From Karstenula rhodostoma CBS 690.94 (taxonomy: Eukaryota > Ascomycota > Dothideomycetes > Pleosporales > Didymosphaeriaceae), in assembly GCA_010093485.1 (NCBI GenBank), contig MU001503.1:1075132-1139131 (forward strand): a DNA stretch of 64,000 nucleotides. The letters are read 5' to 3'. Under the pieces are notes generated by a model that saw only the letters and a program-made list of their open reading frames with translations, was not told the DNA's origin and ran no database searches. The position numbers and the translations under genes were made by a program. Below are positions 30,069 to 40,576 of the stretch, piece after piece. Positions within the stretch are counted from its first letter, which is position 1. Every line of letters starts with the position of its first letter.

Positions 30069-30971
30069 CTATTGCTTCCGGAACTGGCTCTCCTTCTCCA
30101 GCCAAGTGCCAAAGTCCATTAAGCCAGGGTAGATCTTCCTGCTCTGCTCAAGACTTGCCCCAGTACCATTCGACTTCAAGTAGTTAAACATGCTTCCGAC
30201 AGACTTGACCGCGACCAGACCAATGCACGCCACAAACTCAAATGTTCTCGGCATATCTGTTCCAATTCTCTCTTTGAAGACAGCATTCGCCTGGTCGAAG
30301 GTGAGTTCCGCACCAGCAATCGAGAGATAGCGTCCTGTGCACTCTTCCGGGTGCTTGAACGCCTCGGCAGCAAAAGCCCCGATGTCCTTCGTAGCAATGA
30401 GTTGCAGCGGCCTATGCTTGAGCGCAGACTGCCATGTCGCGGCCATGGCCTTGCCAGCAAAGTCGTTTGTGACGTTCTCCATGAACGCTACTGGGCGGAG
30501 CACGGTGAACTTCATTTGAGTCCCTGCTGCTTTCTCTTCGAGGTACTTCTCGATGTTGTGCTTCGTCGTCCAGTGCGGCACGTCGGTCGGTGTTGATGAC
30601 GACTTATCACCCCCGCGGTCGACCGAGCTGTAGACGAAGAATTCTACACCTGCGGCAATGGACGAGTCGATGAGGTTTTTGCCCCAGGTCTCTTCGATGG
30701 CCACGTTGCCCTTCACTTGGGCTTGGACACTGTAGACGCCCCAGATAGGGCTGTTGGTGGCAGCTTTGGCATTCTTGAAAACGGCTTCGGTGTTGTCCAG
30801 GTCTCCTTCAATGAGTTTGATGTTTGGTGACGAGCTGGCGAGTTTCTGGGCTGAGGGTGACGAAGCACTGCGTGTGAGGGCGAGGATTTGGAAGTCGGTG
30901 TCATGGAGTGCTTTGATGACCGCTCCTCCTTGGCGTCCGGTCGCACCAGTTACAAGAATGGTCCTTGACAT
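30069..30971 (-). CDS. NmrA-like NAD(P)-binding protein
   Basis: Single exon, 300 residues from the ATG at 30971. It begins SRTILVTGATGRQGGAVIKAL, the GxxGxxG dinucleotide loop of NmrA/HSCARG-type atypical short-chain dehydrogenases. Further family blocks are SPNIKLIEGDLDNTEAVF, IWGVYSVQA, FFVYSSVDRGG and TVLRPVAFMENVTNDF. Members such as NmrA and human HSCARG sense the NADP/NADPH ratio rather than catalyse; others are reductases. Here the catalytic YxxxK pattern is not clear, which favours a sensor or a quinone reductase-like role. It is distinct from the NmrA-like gene at 7.8 kb, which belongs to another subgroup. Confidence 0.9.
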   Translation of the reverse strand: MSRTILVTGATGRQGGAVIKALHDTDFQILALTRSASSPSAQKLASSSPNIKLIEGDLDNTEAVFKNAKAATNSPIWGVYSVQAQVKGNVAIEETWGKNLIDSSIAAGVEFFVYSSVDRGGDKSSSTPTDVPHWTTKHNIEKYLEEKAAGTQMKFTVLRPVAFMENVTNDFAGKAMAATWQSALKHRPLQLIATKDIGAFAAEAFKHPEECTGRYLSIAGAELTFDQANAVFKERIGTDMPRTFEFVACIGLVAVKSVGSMFNYLKSNGTGASLEQSRKIYPGLMDFGTWLEKESQFRKQ

Positions 30972-31890
30972 TGTGAAAGTTGGTGAATGTGTGGGTATGC
31001 GAAGGACAAGGAGGTGGTCTAGATAAGTAGTAACTGGAAAGAGCTATGAAGGTGGGGATGTTTTCTGAATGGAGTGGTGATGAGAGGAGTTATTTGTTGT
31101 GAGAATGCTCCATCTCGTGATGCTGCACGACTTATATGTACATCACCCGGAGGCACTATTTGGCGGCACAGGCTGACAGCTCCTACGATTGCGGTATCAG
31201 CTAGCGGGCCAGCTTGATGAGCCGCAAGCTCGCAGATCAAGAGCAACTCCATCGGCGGGGAAACGTCTGCGCGTGGGCCCTTCGGTCGAAAACGCGAGGC
31301 TGCGGCGCTGAAGCTGGAGAAGACCGGGGCTGACGGAGGTTGGGTCAAGTCCGACGGATATGCTGGTATCGGCCGAGCGCTGACTGGAGTGTGAAGACCA
31401 CAACCGATGTTGGTCCGTCATTCAAGACAACAACACTGTTATGGTCATCCAGTTTGTCAGTTTGTCAGCCCGGCGCAATGATAGGGCATGCAGCAGAAGA
31501 CGCATAGGGTTTTCAATGGGTCAAATTGAAACACTGGAACAAGGCTGGTGGTCCAGCATCCTCCGAGTCACACTGAGACGAGCGGCCGTGGACATGACCG
31601 ACAAGGTCGCTTTGAATCGCTCAACAAGCATAAAATTCCAATCCAAGCATCAAGTTACGGAGCGCGTTGCGATGGTGGTGGTGTCTTCAATCCATGCTCC
31701 GCTAGTCCGTTCTTGGCCAGCGCGCTTTCCTCACAATTGAATTTCGCCCACGGTGCCTGCCCCACGCCGCCACTACTTGAACTTTCGCAGACGCTCGCCT
31801 CACCACCCCCGAACCAGCACACATACATATATCGTCATCCACACGACAAGCACAACTAGCACGACTCTCGTTCCACAACACACAGCAACC
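30972..31890. promoter_or_regulatory. Divergent promoter, NmrA-like gene and eIF3g
   Basis: 919 bp between two outward-facing genes. The part just ahead of the eIF3g ATG is rich in C and A with CACA tracts, common in 5' leaders of fungal translation genes. No other gene is seen. Confidence 0.4.
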
Positions 31891-32839
31891 ATGTCGCCAG
31901 TAGCAGGGTGCGTATCTCCGTGTGCGCGCATTGTCGTTTCGCTTACTGACCCCCGCAGACGAACAGACTGGGCCGAGGAGGAAGATGAGGACTCCCTCGT
32001 GCTCCCGCAACAGCAGATCATCAAGAACAAGGATGGAACCGAGACCATCATCACCTACGCCGTCCGCGATGACGGCAAGAAGATCAAGACCACCCGCCGC
32101 ATCAAGAAGACCGTCAACAAGATCGTCGTAAACCCGCGCGTCGCCGAGCGCAAGCACTGGGAAAAGTTCGGGCAAGAGAAGGGCAAGGCTGCTGGACCCC
32201 AAACGGATACCGTCAGTGTTGCCGAGAACATCGTCTTCCGACCCGTCGCCGGCTGGAAGGCCAACACCGAGGAGAAGAGCCAGGAGGAAAAGTCGAAGGC
32301 AGATGCACTCAAGTCAGCAAAGATCAAGTGTCGTATTTGCCAGGGAGACCATTTCACCACAAAGTGTCCCTTCAAGGACACCATGGGCGAGGGCGAGGTC
32401 GCGCCGGCGGACATGCCCGACGATGCTCCCCAAGCAGGCGGCACTGGCATGGGCTCGGGCAGCTACGTTCCCCCTCATCTCCGTGGCCGTGGCGCGGGTG
32501 CCGGCGAGAAGATGGGTGGCAAATTCGAGCGCGACGACTTGGCCACGCTCCGTGTCACCAACGTTTCCGAATTCGCGGAAGAGCAGGACCTGCGCGACAT
32601 GTTCTCAAGATACGGCCATGTTACCAGAGTGTTCCTCGCCAAGGACAGGGAAACAGGCAGGGCAAAGGGCTTTGCTTTCGTCAGCTACGCAGACCGAACA
32701 GATGCGGCCAAGGCTTGCGAAAAGATGGATGGATGTAAGTGTATCCTTCTATCCGCTATCTATATGGTACTAACCCATGTCAGTCGGCTACGGTCATCTC
32801 ATCCTACGCGTCGAGTTCGCCAAGAAACCTGGTCAGTAA
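31891..32839 (+). CDS. TIF35: Translation initiation factor eIF3 subunit G
   Basis: Three exons: 31891-31907, 31959-32734 and 32784-32839 (introns 51 and 49 bp), 282 residues. Exon 1 encodes only MSPVAG. The N-terminal eIF3g domain shows DWAEEEDED and [18 protein letters not shown] zinc-knuckle-like [15 protein letters not shown] (C-x2-C-x4-H-x4-C) and a PPHLRG linker follow. The C-terminal RRM has [19 protein letters not shown] (RNP2) and [13 protein letters not shown] (RNP1). The last exon restores [14 protein letters not shown]. eIF3g helps mRNA scanning and reinitiation on the 40S ribosome in the cytosol. Length and domain order match yeast Tif35. Confidence 0.96.
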
Positions 32840-33616
32840 AAAACGGCCAAGGGTAAATGGGTAACACGCCGGGGTAGACGAACTGGGAATGGGAAGTGAG
32901 AGTGGTTCGAAAGGACGACATGGGCCTCACTACTCAGGTCGAAAAGCAGCCTTTACGCTAAAGGCGTGAGGCTCATTCATGGCTATTGTATGAATTGCAT
33001 GGCGGCGTTATATGGTATGGCAGATTGGTTGGTTGAATGTAGACAACACACCGTTGGAGATACTGCGCAGGCTAGGCCGCATGTACTCGTGCGATGTCGG
33101 TACGTTACTCCACCAGGGGGAGTTCAATGCATTCTTTGTTCAAAGACACTCTGTTCTCACGACGAGATGTTCATCCTCTAAGGGTGCCGGAACTGACTGA
33201 CTGAACACCGTCGAGTGAAGTGCCCCTGATTTATCATTTCATTGTGCTCGAGTTCAATTCAGTGCGGATCCCCTGAGATGGATCGTGCGTCCGTATATCA
33301 AACTTCTGAGGTGCAACGCATGTTCGGTATAGATACCATTCGACCGTTTGAGCGGCTACAAGTAGACATGAATTGCATGTGCTCTCGACACACAGGATCC
33401 ACGTGATCTTGCCGGTCAGCCGAGGCGAACCCTGATCCGCGCGTCAAATTCCGCTAGGAACGCAATTCTGGTTCCGACACAACATCCGTTGCCGATATCG
33501 AACGCCTTTCTCCAATCTATTTTGTATATACACTTTTGATACCCCTGGGCGCCATGTTGTAAACATATGTGATTTATGCATAGGAAAACAATACCAGGTT
33601 TCACGCGTCTCCCGCC
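32840..33616. other. Intergenic, eIF3g 3' flank and AFG1 promoter
   Basis: 777 bp between two same-strand genes. Frames here are short and lack any feature. Confidence 0.4.
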
Positions 33617-35370
33617 ATGACATCATCCGAAGCCCTCAGAGGGCTCCTTCGAAATACTGCGACTCGCCATACGTCTCGCTTTACCCTTGCCACACGCGCT
33701 ACCACGAGGAGGTCTATTTGTACGGACTGTTTGCGCACGCTGCGGCTGCAGAGAAGCAGCTGGAATGATGCACCTGCGCCCAGACTAGCTGCGATAGCTG
33801 GGAATGGTGCGCTGAGGTTGAGGACTGGGGCGCGCAGAGGGCACGCGCAAGAGGTGCAGGCTGCCCTAGCGGAAAGAGAACAAGAAACACGGACGACTGC
33901 AGACCGTACACCTTTGGAAGAGTACGATGCGCGGGTAGAAAGCGGGCGTCTCCGAAACGACGAGCACCAGCGCGGACTTATCCAATTTCTGGACGATCTC
34001 CATGTTATGCTGTCACAATACGAGCAACCGCCTGTACAGCCGCCGGAGATCGAAGACTTGAAACCCAAAAAAAGCTTCTTCTCCTTCTTTTCCTCTTCAC
34101 ATTCGTCGAAACCTCCGCTCTCCCCGATCCCAGAATCTCTTCCTAAAGGCTTGTACATGTACGGCGATGTTGGCTCCGGTAAAACAATGCTCATGGATCT
34201 CTTCTACGACACTCTTCCGCCCAACATCACGAAGAAGACGCGCATCCACTTCCACGCCTTCATGCAAAGCGTACACAAGGACCTCCACAAGATGAAGATG
34301 CAGCACGGCAACGATGTTGACGGCATTCCCTACGTAGCTGCCGGCATCGCCGAGCGCAGTAGCGTCCTCTGCTTCGACGAATTCCAGTGCACAGACGTCG
34401 CAGACGCCATGATCTTACGACGATTGATAGAGTCCCTCATGGCCCACGGCACCGTCATGGTGACAACCTCGAACCGTCACCCAGACGACCTTTACAAGAA
34501 CGGAATCCAGCGCGAATCTTTCATCCCAGCCATTAACCTCCTTAAAACAAAACTTTCAGTCATAAATCTCGACTCGCAAACGGATTACAGAAAGATTCCC
34601 CGGCCGCCGTCGGGCGTGTACCACCACCCGCTCGACAAGGCCGCGACCAACCATGCAGAGCGGTGGTTCAAGTTCTTGGGCGACGTCGAAAACGACCCCC
34701 CTCACCGCGCCGTGCACCATGTTTGGGGCCGCGAGATCGAGGTCCCGAAAGCCAGCGGGCGCTGCGCGTGGTTCAGCTTCGACGAGATCATCGGCCGGGC
34801 GACTGGCGCAGCAGACTACCTCGAACTGATGCGGAACTACGATGCGTTCATCATCACCGACGTCCCGGGGATGAACCACAAGAGCAGGGATCTCGCGAGG
34901 AGGTTCATCACGTTCATTGATGCGATCTATGAGAGCCGCGTAAGTCCCGTCCCATCTCCCTCCGCCCTTTCAAAGGTGTCACTAACGTGCGTGTGCATCA
35001 GGCCAAACTCGTAATGACCACCGCCGTCCCGCTAACCTCCCTCTTCATGTCTGCCTCAGAGCTCCAAGACGCCTTGACAACCGAGCATCCCAAGGGCACC
35101 TCGCGCTCCGCCGACGACGGCGCCGACGTCTCCGACGTCATGCGCAGCCTCATGGACGACCTCGGCATGAACATGAGCATGCTGAAGAACAGCAACTTGT
35201 TCACAGGCGACGAGGAGCGGTTTGCGTTTGCGCGCGCGTTGTCGAGGTTGAGTGAGATGGGGAGTGTGGAGTGGGTGGAGAGAGGGCTGGGGATGGAGGT
35301 GAAGGGCGGTAAAGGGGAGAGGGAGGGGTGGCAGAGGGTTAAGAGTAAGTGGAGGGAGGATAGTATGTAG
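33617..35370 (+). CDS. AFG1: Mitochondrial AFG1-like AAA ATPase
   Basis: Two exons: 33617-34939 and 35002-35370 (62-bp intron), 563 residues. The N-terminus is rich in Arg, Ser and Thr and free of acids at first (LLRNTATRHTSRFTLATRAT), a typical mitochondrial presequence. The P-loop is KGLYMYGDVGSGKTMLMDLF and the Walker B motif SVLCFDEFQCTDVADAM, followed by the sensor-like VTTSNRHPDDLYKNG. This matches the AFG1/LACE1 family, inner-membrane linked ATPases that help remove or mature nuclear-encoded cytochrome oxidase subunits. An insertion of Ser- and Phe-rich sequence (residues about 150-170) precedes the P-loop. The frame is intact. Confidence 0.95.
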
Positions 35371-37386
35371 GGAATTAGAGAGGTTGAAGAGATGGGGGTA
35401 CTACATGGTGCGCGTGTGTTTTGATCGGTGGTGTGAGGTGGGTGGTTGGGATGTTGCTGTTTGGGCGGCATGCGCTGCATCTGTGCTGCGACGTATTGGG
35501 TGGAGGAGATGGGCGCTGCGAGATGTGGACTGTTGAGTTGTGATACCCGCGCGGAGATTGGTAGATTTGGTGGGATTGTCTAGAATTGGGACCTCGGTAA
35601 GAATGGCATATCAACGAACAAAGATCAGCTTTCAAGAGATGGATATCGTTTTATTATAGAACATGCGAATGATGTTTATGCAAGGGGCTTTCGGTACTTT
35701 GCAAAGGGGAGGTAACATAAGTACCGTAGGTACGGTCCCGTCACGCGTCAAAATGGGACAAGTTCCGGAATTCAGAATCATGATACACCATACGCTGATA
35801 CATTATCATCTACGTACAAACGACACTGTAATTCCAGAGCATCATCCCTGCAGTCCTTTTCTTCGAGAAAGAGTGTCATTGCCTCAATCTAAAGTATGAT
35901 ATTGAAACCTCAACACTCGCATTGGGTGTTTTGTGCGTACGACATCTGACAGATCCTGACTATATTGTAGAGATTCACTATGAGGTAGGGTGACTAAATG
36001 AAGTAGGGGGGACAAAAAGGTGCGTTGTGCTTTGCCAACGCACGATATCCTGACTATGTTTTATATGTCGCCGCGAACACACCAACAGTACCTTTGTACT
36101 TTGATGCGAAAACCATGATTGGGACTCTCCGCCTGCCTGTGGTACCTCGATTACTAAGATTAAGATCCAACAACCTTATCCACGTCGGAAAACCGCTAGT
36201 AGTCAAAGTCCAGGATCAAAAATCTCTCCCACTTTTAACTATACTCGAGAAAACTGGGGGTGTCTCACTGGGCTTATCGACATCAGATTCTACAGTTGAG
36301 ACCGATTCAAAGAGCTCGCTCGTTCTTGAAGCACAAATCGTGGATTCATATCGTCTAGGCCAGTCTCTCAACTCTCGTTATCAAGCTGCCCTCAGTTAGT
36401 CCATTGCTCATGTACTCAAAGGTAACAGCGATTTCCGCAAGGAAACTCTAACGAGCGTCCTTTAAAGCTCGCGATACGCAAAAGGTCATGACGACTGTAC
36501 GATGATCTCCTACCAATCTACAAAGGCCTAAGACTCGAGAACACCGAAGAAAGAAATACTATCGTATACGATATCTTCCTGCACAGGTCGGGTTTGTTTA
36601 TGTGATTAAGCACCGCATTGCAAATGGTGGGATATCCAAACATAACGCGTATTAAATTGTAGAGATTACAGGTTATTACAACTAGCACAAATCCGTCCTT
36701 GTGCTTTATTTGGCGACGCAGGGGGTCAACGGACGGGTCGAGAGGAAATGGTTGGAGGAGCTATGGACGAGTTTCGCATAATCCCGGGAGAGATAGGCCG
36801 TCCTTTCGATGGAGTCTACTAATGGCACAGTCCTAGAAGTCGTCCCCATCGAACACCCCCATTCAGAATAGAGTGTCTTGATAGATTCTCTCACTGACTT
36901 TTCGTTCATACGAAGTCCCCCTGGGGCAAAGAACCGCACATTTGACTGAAATTGCCCTTGCATGTACAGTCTTCGAGTCAACACGAGAGCACAGTACGGG
37001 TGGTCCGACTTACAACTCCCGCATGTGGACGTAAACAAGCACTATTCCAGGCTAAGACACATTTGACAACAAGAGTAGATTATTCATGAGACTTTGTACA
37101 ATACTTGATATTATCGGATAAGAAACTATAACCCTGTCCGTAAGGCACTGCGCTGCGATAGTCGCAGGATATTGCTAACCAACCCCAAACAGATAACCAC
37201 CCATTATGAGCAAGAAACGAAAAGCGCAACCACGCAAAACAAAGAGTCCGAAAATGCGCAGTAGCGAAGAAAAAAGCATAGCCCAACGCAACGCCTACTC
37301 CCGTTTCAAACGCCTAACAAAACCCCACCAGCCTATTCATTCTTTTCGTCCTCCCGCTATCGTCCAATCCATCTCCACACTCCCCA
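35371..37386. other. Two-kilobase gene-poor gap with a repeat insertion
   Basis: It contains the family A insertion at 35953-36057. A 375-bp frame at 36025-36399 starts inside that insertion and continues for 120 codons without recognisable motifs; it could be a relic exon but I cannot support it as a gene. A Ser/Thr/Pro-rich frame at 37206-37493 overlaps the next gene on the other strand and is probably chance. Confidence 0.4.
35953..36057 (-). repeat. Short retroposon-like repeat, family A, with 11-bp target duplication
   Basis: ATCCTGACTAT stands at 35953-35963 and exactly again at 36047-36057. The 83 bp between, read on the minus strand, match the copy at 6.9 kb at about 90% and end with the same CTCTACAAT. 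Most differences between the copies are transitions. Confidence 0.72.
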
Positions 37387-38088
37387 CTACGACCTCCACC
37401 CAAACCTCCTCCCCTTCCTCTTCGGCACATTACACGCGAAACTATTCCAACTCGTCCGCCTCTCCTCCCACTCACTCATCTGACCCACCATGAAATCCCA
37501 ACTCCTACTCTCATGCCCCGTCGTCTCCGCCTCCATTGCACACATCTCACGGTACACGCGCGACCGGCGCGCGCGATCGGCTGCTTCCGCGCCGACGAGG
37601 TGGGGGTCTTCGAGCGGGCTTAGGGGGGCGATTTGGACGGGGTACGCGGAGGCGGAAGCGTCCGGAGAAGATGGGGAGAAGAGTGAAGCGGAGTCTGGGG
37701 AAGGAGAGGGTGGTGCAGCGGAGAGGGAATTCAGCATGGCCTCTGTGTCCGCGCGTGCCTGCGCCGTCCGCCGGCGCGCAACCGCGCTGTACTGCTTCGA
37801 ATTGACCGTCCGTGTGATGTTGAAATCAGAGTTCGCGCCGCCGGCGCGGTTGCGCAGCTCGGGCGCGAAGCCGGGCGCGTACACGCGGGGCGCGGGGAGG
37901 CCGATTGTCTCCTGGCCTGGGGACCGCGGCGGGAGGAGCGACGTCGGGGTGCGGTACGATCTGTACGTGGGGGTATCGGAGACGTAGGAGGGGGCTACGC
38001 TGCGGATGGAGGCGGTGTCTGGGTCTGTTCGGGAGTAGAGGGGGAGGGAATCCGGGTCGGGCGGGCGGACGTCGAGGAGGGTAGACAT
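37387..38088 (-). CDS. Hypothetical protein, disordered, Pro/Ser-rich
   Basis: A 233-residue frame from the ATG at 38088. It starts MSTLLDVRPPDPDSLPLYS and is rich in Pro, Ser, Arg and Ala, with Tyr-rich spacing (PSYVSDTPTYRSYRTPTS). A more ordered segment near residues 175-220 contains DRARRSRVYREMCAMEAE and SWDFMVGQMSEWEERRTSW, which looks like an amphipathic helix. No membrane segment or catalytic motif is seen. The base composition is GC-rich and coding-like on this strand. The family is not recognised. The C-terminal 15 residues may belong to a different splice form. Confidence 0.6.
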   Translation of the reverse strand: MSTLLDVRPPDPDSLPLYSRTDPDTASIRSVAPSYVSDTPTYRSYRTPTSLLPPRSPGQETIGLPAPRVYAPGFAPELRNRAGGANSDFNITRTVNSKQYSAVARRRTAQARADTEAMLNSLSAAPPSPSPDSASLFSPSSPDASASAYPVQIAPLSPLEDPHLVGAEAADRARRSRVYREMCAMEAETTGHESRSWDFMVGQMSEWEERRTSWNSFACNVPKRKGRRFGWRS

Positions 38089-38837
38089 TGTGTAAGGCAG
38101 GTTGGTATGGCGCGCGGAGCTGAGTGTTGCAATGGCTTTGTGTATGGAGCTGAGATCACGCTGGTACGGTGATTGTTATGTTATGCTGCGAGCTGTTTCA
38201 ATGAATGAGTGGCAGACAGCAAGCACGTCGGGTTAGACGCTCGAGCAGCGGAGACAGAGCAACTGGGGTCCTGACAGGGCGACGCTTTCGTTATCAAAGG
38301 ACGCGCATCGGGCGCGCCTGCGCCGACCAGGTACCCGGCCTGGGTTTGGTCATCAGCTCCGAGTCCGAGGTGCGTCTGCATGGTAACCATGCACGTCCAC
38401 CAAGCTTGCATTAAGTGGTGGAGGTATCGCGCTGTCACAAGCATTGGGTGCCGCTGTACCGGATACCCCGCATTCGTGATGTCCGTCATGCGGTCAATTG
38501 CCCCATCCATCACCACTTCATCGATAGGAATAACTGCAACAAATTGAAGTCTCATGCAATGTTGCGCTGTCCAGACACGTGTGCCAAGTATGATCAATCT
38601 TCAATTCGCCGCGCCAATTTTGGCTGAGACGCCTGTGTTTGAACTACAAAGGAAACTCCGCCGCCACGGCCAATGGGTATCAGTGTACAAAAACGCCATG
38701 TAAAAAGTGACTGCACGCTGTAGATGTCGGCCGTATGCGGTTATGCATATGCTGCGAAGCTGCTCGCGAGCTTCAAAGTACCGCATCGAATCAAGGAGAT
38801 TGGAAAGTCTTCAGCCCATGTATGGTAGGATAGCGGT
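38089..38837. other. Intergenic between two minus-strand hypothetical genes
   Basis: It contains the promoter of the 38088 gene and the 3' flank of the 40151 gene. Nothing else recognised. Confidence 0.35.
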
Positions 38838-40151
38838 CTACCGTGGGAATAGAGGCATGCTGTTGGAGTGCAAGCCGTCATCGTCGTCGTCATCGTCCAT
38901 GTATTCGTCTTCGATTTCGAACTTGCTGCCCAGCGCCTCACGAGCTTCCCGGAGCATGGCGCTCATCTGAGAACTCATCCTCCGCATACGAGCATCGTCT
39001 TCAACCTCCTCTCGTCGCAACTTGTTGACGAGTCGCTGACTCTCTGGGTGCAACGGACTATTCTTTTTGGACGAATCGTCGTTGGACAAGGCCGGCGAAC
39101 CGTAGCTTTGGCGGCTGTACGACCGAGCATGGCCTGACAATGGAGGGTTTGCCCCTGCCGAGCCGTGAAATGATGTCCTGTCCAACGTAGAGCGTCGAGA
39201 GACCGGTATTAAGGATGACCGCTTGTGCGCAGGCGTGGCCATGCTCGCCATGGAAGCAGGCCGCGGGATTTGCGAATGTGACCTAGTATGACCTGGCACT
39301 CTCCGCGCAGCCATGCGTGGGGTTGAAGGTCGCGACGTCATATCTCCTCGATTGTCCACAACGACCCAGCTCTCGGCCGTGCGCTGCCTCTTGGCTCCCG
39401 GTCGCTCCTCCTTCAGCGATTCTATTGACTCGATGCCGTAGTCGTTGTCGCGGTACTCAGTCGGAGCAATGTGCTGCGTAGGGCCATTCGGGAAGCTGGT
39501 GTCATCATCCAACCCTAGTTTCGCCGCCACTTCTTGATTGTTGAACGAATATGCCTGACCCCCTCCAGCTTGAAATCCGCGAAACGGCACAGACCAGAAC
39601 TGATACAGCTTGCCGGCCACTCCACCCACGATATTCATTAACTGATTCAGCATCCGTGGCTTTCCGCTGGGTGGTGTGACCTGGAGCTCAGCAGGCTGAA
39701 GATGCGGAGGTATGTTGTAGTTGGGACTTGCAGGCGTTGACCACATCTCGCGCTGTTTCTCGAGGTGAAAGTAATCGTCCAAGTTTCCGTTTTGCCTGGC
39801 GAACCGGTCCGTAACCTCCACCCCTCCGGCTAACTCGTATCGTTCGTTTGCAAGCGGCGGAGGACTCCTGATCGAGGAGCGGGAGTAGCCCTGCGAGTTC
39901 GACCAGGGATTGTTATGTTGCGGGTTGGCGGTGAAAGTGAAGGTACTGTGTGGCATGTCAAGGTTGTCGTAGCGCGAGCGTTTCCGGGTCGCGTGTTCGT
40001 TCTCGGTCACCTGGAGACCGGAGGTTTCAGAAGAAACGGGCGGGGATCGGGGGACCGGCTCGTACAAGCGGGGTCGCGAGTCGCACCGCTGGAGCGGGGA
40101 TGGGGTGAAGAGACCGGGCATGTTGTGCTGTTGTCGGGGTGCTGTTGCCAT
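38838..40151 (-). CDS. Hypothetical nuclear-type fungal protein, largely disordered
   Basis: Single exon, 437 residues from the ATG at 40151. The N-terminal third is disordered with a basic cluster TRKRSRYD. A compact conserved-looking segment near residues 165-205 (KPRMLNQLMNIVGGVAGKLY, then QFWSVPFRGF) is followed by GAKRQRTAESWVVVDNRG, which combines a nuclear-localisation-like stretch with a WVVVD motif. Then comes a long Ser/Arg-rich region. The C-terminus is helical (RLVNKLRREEVEDDARM, MSAMLREAREALGSKFEIE) and ends in an acidic run of Asp. This texture is common among fungal nuclear proteins. I do not recognise the family and assign no function. Confidence 0.75.
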   Translation of the reverse strand: MATAPRQQHNMPGLFTPSPLQRCDSRPRLYEPVPRSPPVSSETSGLQVTENEHATRKRSRYDNLDMPHSTFTFTANPQHNNPWSNSQGYSRSSIRSPPPLANERYELAGGVEVTDRFARQNGNLDDYFHLEKQREMWSTPASPNYNIPPHLQPAELQVTPPSGKPRMLNQLMNIVGGVAGKLYQFWSVPFRGFQAGGGQAYSFNNQEVAAKLGLDDDTSFPNGPTQHIAPTEYRDNDYGIESIESLKEERPGAKRQRTAESWVVVDNRGDMTSRPSTPRMAARRVPGHTRSHSQIPRPASMASMATPAHKRSSLIPVSRRSTLDRTSFHGSAGANPPLSGHARSYSRQSYGSPALSNDDSSKKNSPLHPESQRLVNKLRREEVEDDARMRRMSSQMSAMLREAREALGSKFEIEDEYMDDDDDDDGLHSNSMPLFPR

Positions 40152-40576
40152 GAGACTTCGTAGAAAGCGTCCTTTCGGCTCTGTTCGCGGAAGCGCAGCA
40201 AACGCCTCACGGGGTCGGGGGTCAACACAACGGGCTCGGGCGACTCTGGAGCAGCAGCCGCAAGCTTAGAGCGGCATAATGTCGTTGGAGATGAGAGGCT
40301 TCTGAGGAAAGCGTTGAGAGGTGAGAGTCTTTGTTTGGGTTACCCGGCGACGCGACCTCGGGAATCGACCAATCACGTGTGGCTAAAAGCGCTAGGGTTA
40401 GATCTCGAACGGCGGTCAATTGTTTGCAACGCAACAACAGTGTCAATGTCCATTAAATCGTAAATGTCGAGTAATGCTAGCGTCAGCCGATCCTGGGCAC
40501 TGTCTAGATATTAGAAATACGCCGCCGCTACAGAGAACCCAACGCCATGCTATGCTTCCAACCAGGTTTTCAACCT
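40152..40576. promoter_or_regulatory. Upstream region with joined CCAAT and CACGTG boxes
   Basis: CCAAT at 40369-40373 is directly followed by CACGTG at 40374-40379, about 220 bp upstream of the ATG of the minus-strand gene at 40151. CCAAT boxes bind the HAP complex and CACGTG binds bHLH factors. Confidence 0.45.

Noticed and set aside
36025..36399. 125-codon frame in the gap after AFG1
   Set aside because: It begins inside a repeat insertion and shows no recognisable domain; not listed as a gene.
37206..37493. Plus-strand Ser/Thr/Pro-rich frame
   Set aside because: Overlaps the better-supported minus-strand gene and looks like its mirror composition.
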